Shown here piece after piece: positions 60,018-64,000 of a DNA stretch of 64,000 nucleotides. The stretch is from a beta proteobacterium L13. GTDB taxonomy: Bacteria > Pseudomonadota > Gammaproteobacteria > Burkholderiales > Chromobacteriaceae. Both the position numbers and the translations under genes were made by a program. Below the pieces are notes generated by a model. The model had not been told where the DNA came from. It searched no databases and worked only from the letters and a program-made list of their open reading frames with translations. The stretch spans positions 104,634 to 168,633 of the forward strand of contig AMYZ01000008.1 of NCBI GenBank assembly GCA_000335715.1, read 5' to 3'. Numbering within the stretch: position 1 is the first letter of the stretch; the number at the start of each line of letters is the position of its first letter.

Positions 60018-61109
60018 ATGAGTCTGAAATGCGGTATTGTCGGCCTGCCCAACGTAGGCAAATCCACCCTGTTTAACGCGCTGACCAAAGCCGGTATCGA
60101 AGCAGCCAACTACCCGTTCTGCACCATCGAGCCGAACGTGGGCATCGTGGAAGTGCCGGACCCGCGCCTGCAGCAGCTGGCCGCCATCATCAACCCGCAG
60201 AAGATCCAGCCCGCCATCGTCGAGTTTGTCGACATCGCCGGCCTGGTAGCGGGCGCGTCCAAAGGCGAAGGCCTGGGCAACAAATTCCTGGCCAATATCC
60301 GCGAAACCGACGCCATCGTGAACGTGGTGCGCTGCTTTGACGACGACAACATCGTGCACGTAGCCGGCAAGGTAGACCCGATCTCCGATATCGAAACCAT
60401 CGGTACCGAACTGGCGCTGGCCGATCTGGCCTCGGTAGAAAAAGCCATCGCCCGTGACGGCAAGAAAGCCAAATCCGGCGATAAAGACGCGCAAAAGCTG
60501 GTAGCCGTGCTGGAAAAAGTGCTGCCGCACCTGAACGAAGGCAAGCCGCTGCGCAGCTTCAAGCTGGACGAAGAAGACAAGGCGCTGCTCAAACCGCTGT
60601 GCCTGCTCACCATCAAGCCGGCCATGTACGTGGCCAACGTGGCCGAAGACGGCTTCCAGAACAACCCGCACCTGGACAAGCTCACCGCGCTGGCGGCCGC
60701 TGAAGGCGCGCCGGTCGTAGCGCTGTGTGCCGCTATCGAGAGCGAAATTGCCGACCTGGACGACGCCGATAAAGCTGAATTCCTGGCTGAAATGGGCCTG
60801 GAAGAGCCTGGCCTGGACCGCCTGATCCGCACTGGCTACAAGCTGCTGGGCCTGCAAACCTACTTCACCGCAGGCGTGAAGGAAGTACGCGCCTGGACCA
60901 TCCGTGTAGGCGATACCGCACCACAAGCCGCCGGCGTGATCCACACCGACTTCGAGCGTGGCTTCATCCGCGCACAAACCATCGCCTTCAACGACTTCAT
61001 CACCCTGGGTGGCGAAGCCAAGGCCAAAGAAGCCGGCAAGATGCGCGCCGAAGGCAAGGAATACGTGGTGCAAGACGGTGACGTGCTGAACTTCCTGTTC
61101 AACGTGTAA
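60018..61109 (+). CDS. ychF: Redox-regulated ATPase YchF (OLA1 family)
   Basis: A 363-residue Obg-like ATPase, same length as E. coli YchF. G1 is [14 protein letters not shown] near residue 8, then [12 protein letters not shown], the G3 region [20 protein letters not shown] near 67, a coiled-coil insert around 130-200, and a C-terminal TGS domain with [20 protein letters not shown] near 300. It binds ribosomes and prefers ATP. The ATG at 60018 is preceded by CGAGGAATC. Downstream of pth, as commonly seen. Confidence 0.96.
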   Translation: MSLKCGIVGLPNVGKSTLFNALTKAGIEAANYPFCTIEPNVGIVEVPDPRLQQLAAIINPQKIQPAIVEFVDIAGLVAGASKGEGLGNKFLANIRETDAIVNVVRCFDDDNIVHVAGKVDPISDIETIGTELALADLASVEKAIARDGKKAKSGDKDAQKLVAVLEKVLPHLNEGKPLRSFKLDEEDKALLKPLCLLTIKPAMYVANVAEDGFQNNPHLDKLTALAAAEGAPVVALCAAIESEIADLDDADKAEFLAEMGLEEPGLDRLIRTGYKLLGLQTYFTAGVKEVRAWTIRVGDTAPQAAGVIHTDFERGFIRAQTIAFNDFITLGGEAKAKEAGKMRAEGKEYVVQDGDVLNFLFNV

Positions 61110-61150
61110 GCCGTAGCAAAGTGGCGGTGCCTGTTAGGCGCGGCCCTTAC

Positions 61151-61178
61151 AAAAAGCCCCGTCCAGACGGGGCTTTTT
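61151..61178 (+). terminator. Strong terminator after ychF
   Basis: AAAAAGCCCCGTC (61151-61163) and GACGGGGCTTTTT (61166-61178) are perfect reverse complements, 13 bp. With CA between them the innermost pair must open. Confidence 0.93.
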
Positions 61179-61582
61179 GCTTTTGCTGAGTGGGAGATCT
61201 GTTGGCTGGGCTGGTGGATGGTGGGCACGCTGATAGGAATGCGTGGAAAGCTGCCCGAATGGACAGGTTTTGCAAAGAACTTTTGTTTAAAAGTAAAAGT
61301 CTTAGTATGGATTGATGTCGTTGATTGAAATAATTTAATGTATAAAAACATATACTTACGTTAAAATTTTTCATAACGAATCGTTAGATGTTTGTCACGC
61401 CATGTGTTCCCATTGTGTTCAGTTGGCGGCCGATGCGGCCAACTAGCAGTCTGTTATGTGTCGCAGCTTCGTCCAGACGTCTTGATCCCTATTGCTCTTG
61501 CTAGCTTGCCCCCTGTCATCCCGGCTTCACCCTAGCCTGGGGTAGCGGGGCTGTTGCACCCATTTGTTCTGAAAGGAAAACC
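61179..61582 (+). other. Gene-free, partly AT-rich interval before the lipoprotein gene
   Basis: About 400 bp with no convincing ORF. The part 61265-61385 is strongly AT-rich (ATTTAATGTATAAAAAC and ACGTTAAAATTTTTCAT), suitable for a promoter or H-NS-like silencing, but I could not fix -35 and -10 boxes. A 10/11 repeat copy lies at 61434. Confidence 0.5.
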
Positions 61583-62407
61583 ATGACTCGCTTTGCCCCC
61601 CTGTTCCCTGTATTTCTATTGTGTGGCCTGACTGCTTGTGGCGGCGGCGGTGGTGGCGGGGTGAGTATTGGCGGTGGTGTAATTCTGCCGCCACCATCTG
61701 TGCAGGTTAATCCTGCGGGCATTTGGCAGGGCAAGGCGGTATCGGCCAGTAATGAGCTGAACATCGATATGGTCGCAGATGGCTTGGGCTCGGCGTATGC
61801 CGTGATGAATGCGGCTGACGGTACACCGGCCGAGGCCTTGTACATGACAGGTTTCAGTGCAACGAACTTTGTCGCGGGTAACCTGAATATCAGCGGAAAT
61901 GGCTACTATCGTCATGTCAGTGGCGGCTTTTATCAAAGCGTTGGTTCCTCGGCGGTGACGGTACAGTCGGGTAACAGCCAGAAAACACTGCAATTCCAGG
62001 TGGCCGCCGGCCTGAACGGCAGCAACCCGCGCCGTGTTACGGTGGGTTACAACAACCAGTTCGATAGCGCGGTAAGCATTGCCAATGTGTTGGGTAGCTA
62101 TACCAGCAAGCAGGCGGGCAATGCGATGAATACGCTGACTGTATCCAATGCGAACCCCAATAGCATGCTGATCAGTGGTAATCCGGCCTGTGTCTTCAGC
62201 GATAGTCGGTTTACGCTGGTAGATAGCCGCAAGAACCTGTTCTCGGTGGTAGGTATCTTGAAAGGTACTGACTGTGCCTTTACCGGCACGGCGGGTGGCG
62301 TGGCGTACGCGACGTTGAACGAGAATGGCCAAGTGAACGGTTTGAACATGCTGCTGCAGGCACTCACTGGCAGTGGCATGTTTGTATTTCAGGGCAGCAA
62401 GAACTAA
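61583..62407 (+). CDS. Secreted lipoprotein of unknown function
   Basis: A 274-residue lipoprotein: signal peptide PVFLLCGLTAC (Cys near residue 19), directly followed by a flexible run GGGGGGGVSIGGG. The body is beta-rich: NPAGIWQGKAVSASNELNID, GNGYYRHVSGGFYQ, VTVGYNNQFDSAVSI. Two cysteines (in NPACVFSD and GTDCAFTG) could form a disulfide. I do not recognise the family; such Gly-linked beta proteins are usually surface-exposed. GAAAGGAAAACC precedes the ATG. Lower GC than the core genes and position beside decayed elements suggest accessory DNA. Confidence 0.65.
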   Translation: MTRFAPLFPVFLLCGLTACGGGGGGGVSIGGGVILPPPSVQVNPAGIWQGKAVSASNELNIDMVADGLGSAYAVMNAADGTPAEALYMTGFSATNFVAGNLNISGNGYYRHVSGGFYQSVGSSAVTVQSGNSQKTLQFQVAAGLNGSNPRRVTVGYNNQFDSAVSIANVLGSYTSKQAGNAMNTLTVSNANPNSMLISGNPACVFSDSRFTLVDSRKNLFSVVGILKGTDCAFTGTAGGVAYATLNENGQVNGLNMLLQALTGSGMFVFQGSKN

Positions 62408-62530
62408 GCGGGCTAGTCCAGAAGGGCGTGCGCATCAGGCTTTGGGGATGAAGACGCCGACGATAGCATATTAATGAGTGGCCTGACCTGTGCAGAAAGG
62501 GCTTGGCAATTGCACCCCTGCAGTTATCCG

Positions 62531-62553
62531 AACCGGCCCCAGGGCCGGTTTTT
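62531..62553 (+). terminator. Terminator after the lipoprotein gene
   Basis: AACCGGCCC (62531-62539) and GGGCCGGTT (62542-62550), 9 bp, then a T-run. Confidence 0.88.
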
Positions 62554-62666
62554 CATTTGCATAGCGGTTTTTGTTCCAAGCCCAAGCTGGAGTAAAACAG
62601 TCGGCTTTGTATAGTCTGTTTCATTATATTGATTGTTAAATCAATGGCTATCAGGAATAAATAAAC

Positions 62667-62753
62667 ATGAAAAAGACACTTTTTACCCTGTCTCTGCTGG
62701 GCTTTGCGGCCAACCTTTACTCCGCCTCGCGGTACCAGACAGTGGCACCGTAG
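62667..62753 (+). pseudogene. Signal-peptide remnant of a deleted gene
   Basis: ATG with TCAGGAAT in front opens a textbook signal peptide, MKKTLFTLSLLGFAANLYSA, but the frame stops after 28 residues. The sequence right after the minus-orientation 11-mer (62705-62715) is the 3' end of a gene on the other strand, beginning at 62717. A secreted-protein gene therefore appears cut off at or next to the repeat copy. Confidence 0.55.
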
Positions 62754-63607
62754 CTGCTATAGGGGTAGTCCGGCATGATGTCGCCCTGGGCGAAGGCGCG
62801 GCGGGCGTCGGGTTTGGCGGGTGTCCAGCAGGTGCCGCTCTGTGTGCAGGGCTGGCCAGCTGCTACACGGCCGGATGATGGTGGCGCTGTCGGGTGGGTT
62901 TCTGCCTGCTCGGGCGCTACTGGCGTGATGGCGGGGTTGAGGTAGAAAGACTCGTCCGGTATTACGCCATCGAGGTAGCGGGTGTCATCCCACACCAGGC
63001 GCCAGCTAACGGGTAGGGCAAACTGTTTGCCATGCACATATTCATGGTAAGGGTCATCAATCCACGGTGCAACCGCACCTTTGACGAAATAGTTGAGACA
63101 GTCGGTTTCGCCAGGGGCGCGGTGCGGAAAAACCTGTTCCCAGATCCCATCGTTAGTGATGCGTTTGCCACTTTTAATGAGAATACCGGTAGGGGAGGGT
63201 GTGTCCGGGCGGTGGGTGGGGATGGGGCCTAACGACTCACCCAGCCGCGGATACTCAAGCTCGGCAAGATACGCTTCTACGTCTTCAGAGCCAACCAATG
63301 CTTGTGGGTGCCAATCGGCATAAGTGGGCCTTGGCTCATACACCAATGATGCGCCGCAGGGCGTTGCCGCCTCTTTCAGCAAGCGCAGCTCCTCTAGTCG
63401 GTAGGTCCACACGTGTAGAGTGGGACGCCACGCTCACCACCATCGTATTTATTGATCTCAGCGGAAGTAATTCCGTCCATTGCCTTCGATGCCATCCATG
63501 CTGCATTGCGCAAGTCCGCATCTTCACGCATGGTTCGCCACATCGAGCGATCCCCTTTCGCCAATGCCGCCAGGCCTTTCGGGTACAGGTCCTGTGCCAG
63601 GCAGGCA
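62717..63607 (-). pseudogene. Immunity-protein-like gene, frameshifted and cut at its start
   Basis: The C-terminal 231 residues (open from 63412) contain LESLGPIPTHRPDTPSPTG-type text, GILIKSGKRITNDGIWEQVF, WRLVWDDTRYLDGVIPDESF and CWTPAKPDARRAFAQGDIMP, ending YGATVWY. This resembles large immunity proteins that accompany secreted toxins (Imm71/Imm72-like; tentative). The N-terminal part continues upstream in another frame (EDADLRNAAWMASKAM, then ERGVPLYT). Removing TG from the ACGTGTGG at 63406-63413 would join the frames. Upstream the sequence abuts transposase coding DNA. No toxin gene is visible. Confidence 0.5.
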
Positions 63608-64000
63608 CGCCGCATCCATATTCTGCTGCGACGTGAAGGCTGGCTGATCAACCACAAGAAGACCTACCGGATCTATTGCGAGGAAGGGCTGAACTTGCGA
63701 CGCAAGCGCCCAAGGCGGCGCGTGGCCGCAGCCTATCGTGTGGCACGGGCGACCATCTCTAGTTTGAGTGCGTGCTGGAGCATGGATTTCGTCGCCGATC
63801 AGCTGTTTAATGGCCAGCGGATCCGACCCTTAACTGTAGTGGATAATTTTAGTCGGGAAAGCTTGGCGATTACGGTAGATTTCGCCCTGAAGGCCGAGGA
63901 TGTCGTCACGACGATGCGGCATGTACAAGCTTTACGCGGTACGCCTCAGCTGATTCAGGTGGACAACGGCAGTGAATTTATTTCTCTGGTGCTGGATCAA
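63608..64000 (+). mobile_element. IS3-family transposase OrfB fragment (5'-truncated, runs off the window)
   Basis: From 63608 one plus-strand frame reads RRIHILLRREGWLINHKKTY, CEEGLNLRRKRPRRRVAA, CWSMDFVADQLFNGQRIRPL and QVDNGSEFISLVLDQ with no stop to the window end. This is the integrase-core transposase of the IS3 family, IS407-like group. The first two acidic residues of DDE are in WSMDF and VDNGSEF; the third lies beyond the window. The usual first 50 or so residues, OrfA and the left inverted repeat are missing, so the element is truncated at about 63608 against the immunity-like gene. Confidence 0.85.

Larger units (their letters stand above)
921..62715. repeat. Interspersed 11-mer GGTTGGCCGCA (uptake-sequence-like), 39 exact copies
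   Basis: Exact copies found by eye. Plus orientation, first base: 921, 1437, 11494, 12186, 16198, 18937, 19201, 22437, 23452, 28334, 29405, 29877, 30608, 32030, 32858, 34681, 38279, 40928, 43438, 47201, 51190, 54960, 59915. Minus orientation (TGCGGCCAACC), first base: 3241, 9351, 13512, 14438, 14705, 15745, 22399, 30894, 34272, 36379, 38580, 38964, 47304, 51204, 56286, 62705. Single-mismatch copies include 3520, 3648, 4606, 5231, 8290, 16003, 20782, 20866, 25949, 27566, 28002, 28752, 32457, 39113, 44369, 44620, 45727, 47471, 49366, 52396, 53789, 56530 and 61434. The flanks favour AGGTTGGCCGCAG. From base composition I estimate about 0.1 copy expected in 64 kb. Copies lie in coding and non-coding DNA, and inverted pairs lie between genes. 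A DNA uptake sequence is the best fit, by inference. Confidence 0.85.

Noticed and set aside
61674..61682. Gly-run in the lipoprotein as a phase-variable tract
   Set aside because: The run is encoded by mixed GGC/GGT/GGG codons, not a homopolymer, so slippage is unlikely.
1..64000. Neisseria-type DUS GCCGTCTGAA or Haemophilus USS AAGTGCGGT
   Set aside because: I did not see the known words in the parts read closely. The closest, AGCGTCTGAA inside recB near 33572, is a single imperfect match and probably chance.
1..64000. E. coli Chi (GCTGGTGG) as the functional recombination word
   Set aside because: It appears many times, but Leu-Val/Gly-rich coding DNA at this GC makes it common by chance, and RecC here is not known to recognise the E. 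coli word.
1..64000. CRISPR array or prophage
   Set aside because: No regularly spaced repeat-spacer units and no phage structural or integrase genes were seen.

Overview
The window is about 64 kb of GC-rich (roughly 65% by eye) Gram-negative chromosomal DNA. Gene content and order suggest a betaproteobacterium of the order Neisseriales, Chromobacteriaceae-like. Pointers are the lolB-ispE-tRNA-prs-rplY-pth-ychF neighbourhood with a TPR lipoprotein in front, a RegBA-type redox two-component pair, a membrane-anchored dihaem cytochrome c5 and a complete sulfate-assimilation transporter operon. The taxonomic call is inference; there is no rRNA gene here. Most of the window is housekeeping or ordinary metabolic DNA, tightly packed and often with overlapping stop and start codons.

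Layout. 1-3650: cytochrome bd oxidase operon (cydA end, cydB, a NifX-like protein, cydX, a ybgE-like gene, an SQR/NDH-2-like flavoprotein, a periplasmic protein). 3660-9380: sulfate uptake (sbp, a small hydrolase-like gene, cysT, cysW, cysA, cysB). 9396-12200: EAL phosphodiesterase, a DMT exporter and its divergent LysR regulator. 12206-16550: ferredoxin-NADP reductase, a perfect FNR box, an isocitrate/isopropylmalate-type dehydrogenase, the RegBA-like pair and a structured intergenic stretch ending in a strong terminator. 16556-24455: PAS-only protein, FAD-linked oxidase, Cys-rich protein and GST, ExoD-like protein, succinate-semialdehyde dehydrogenase, nitronate monooxygenase, LuxR regulator. 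24864-27727: LysR regulator, gamma-glutamylputrescine oxidase, SirB2. 27835-39615: recC, a low-GC two-frame gene, recB, an orphan solute-binding protein, polyphosphate:AMP phosphotransferase, recD. 39645-46233: tRNA-Pro, a Nudix gene, a small unknown gene, a MacAB-TolC-type efflux operon, tRNA-Arg. 46389-54356: cytochrome c5, a DUF4239-like membrane protein, rep, apaH, dctA, plsC, mutM. 54437-61109: TPR lipoprotein, lolB, ispE, two identical tRNA-Gln, prs, rplY, pth, ychF. 61583-64000: an unknown lipoprotein, then a decayed end (signal-peptide remnant, frameshifted immunity-like gene, 5'-truncated IS3-family transposase).

Two things stand out. First, the non-palindromic 11-mer GGTTGGCCGCA occurs 39 times exactly, by hand count, on both strands, inside genes and between them. 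About twenty more copies carry one mismatch. It forms inverted pairs between genes, one of them a perfect 13-bp stem with a 3-nt loop, and is dense in recB, recC and recD. These are the properties of a DNA uptake sequence, but the word is neither the Neisseria DUS nor the Haemophilus USS. Second, recC and recB are separated by an AT-rich module in which a two-helix membrane ORF and a longer soluble ORF overlap across G7. The heptamer G GGG GGG lies in exactly the right phase to fuse them by a -1 frameshift or a one-base tract change.

The genes link up as follows. The bd oxidase, the SQR-like flavoprotein, cytochrome c5, the FNR box and the RegBA pair point to respiration under variable oxygen. 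The sulfate operon carries its own CysB. The 3' end looks like a region of past insertion and recombination.
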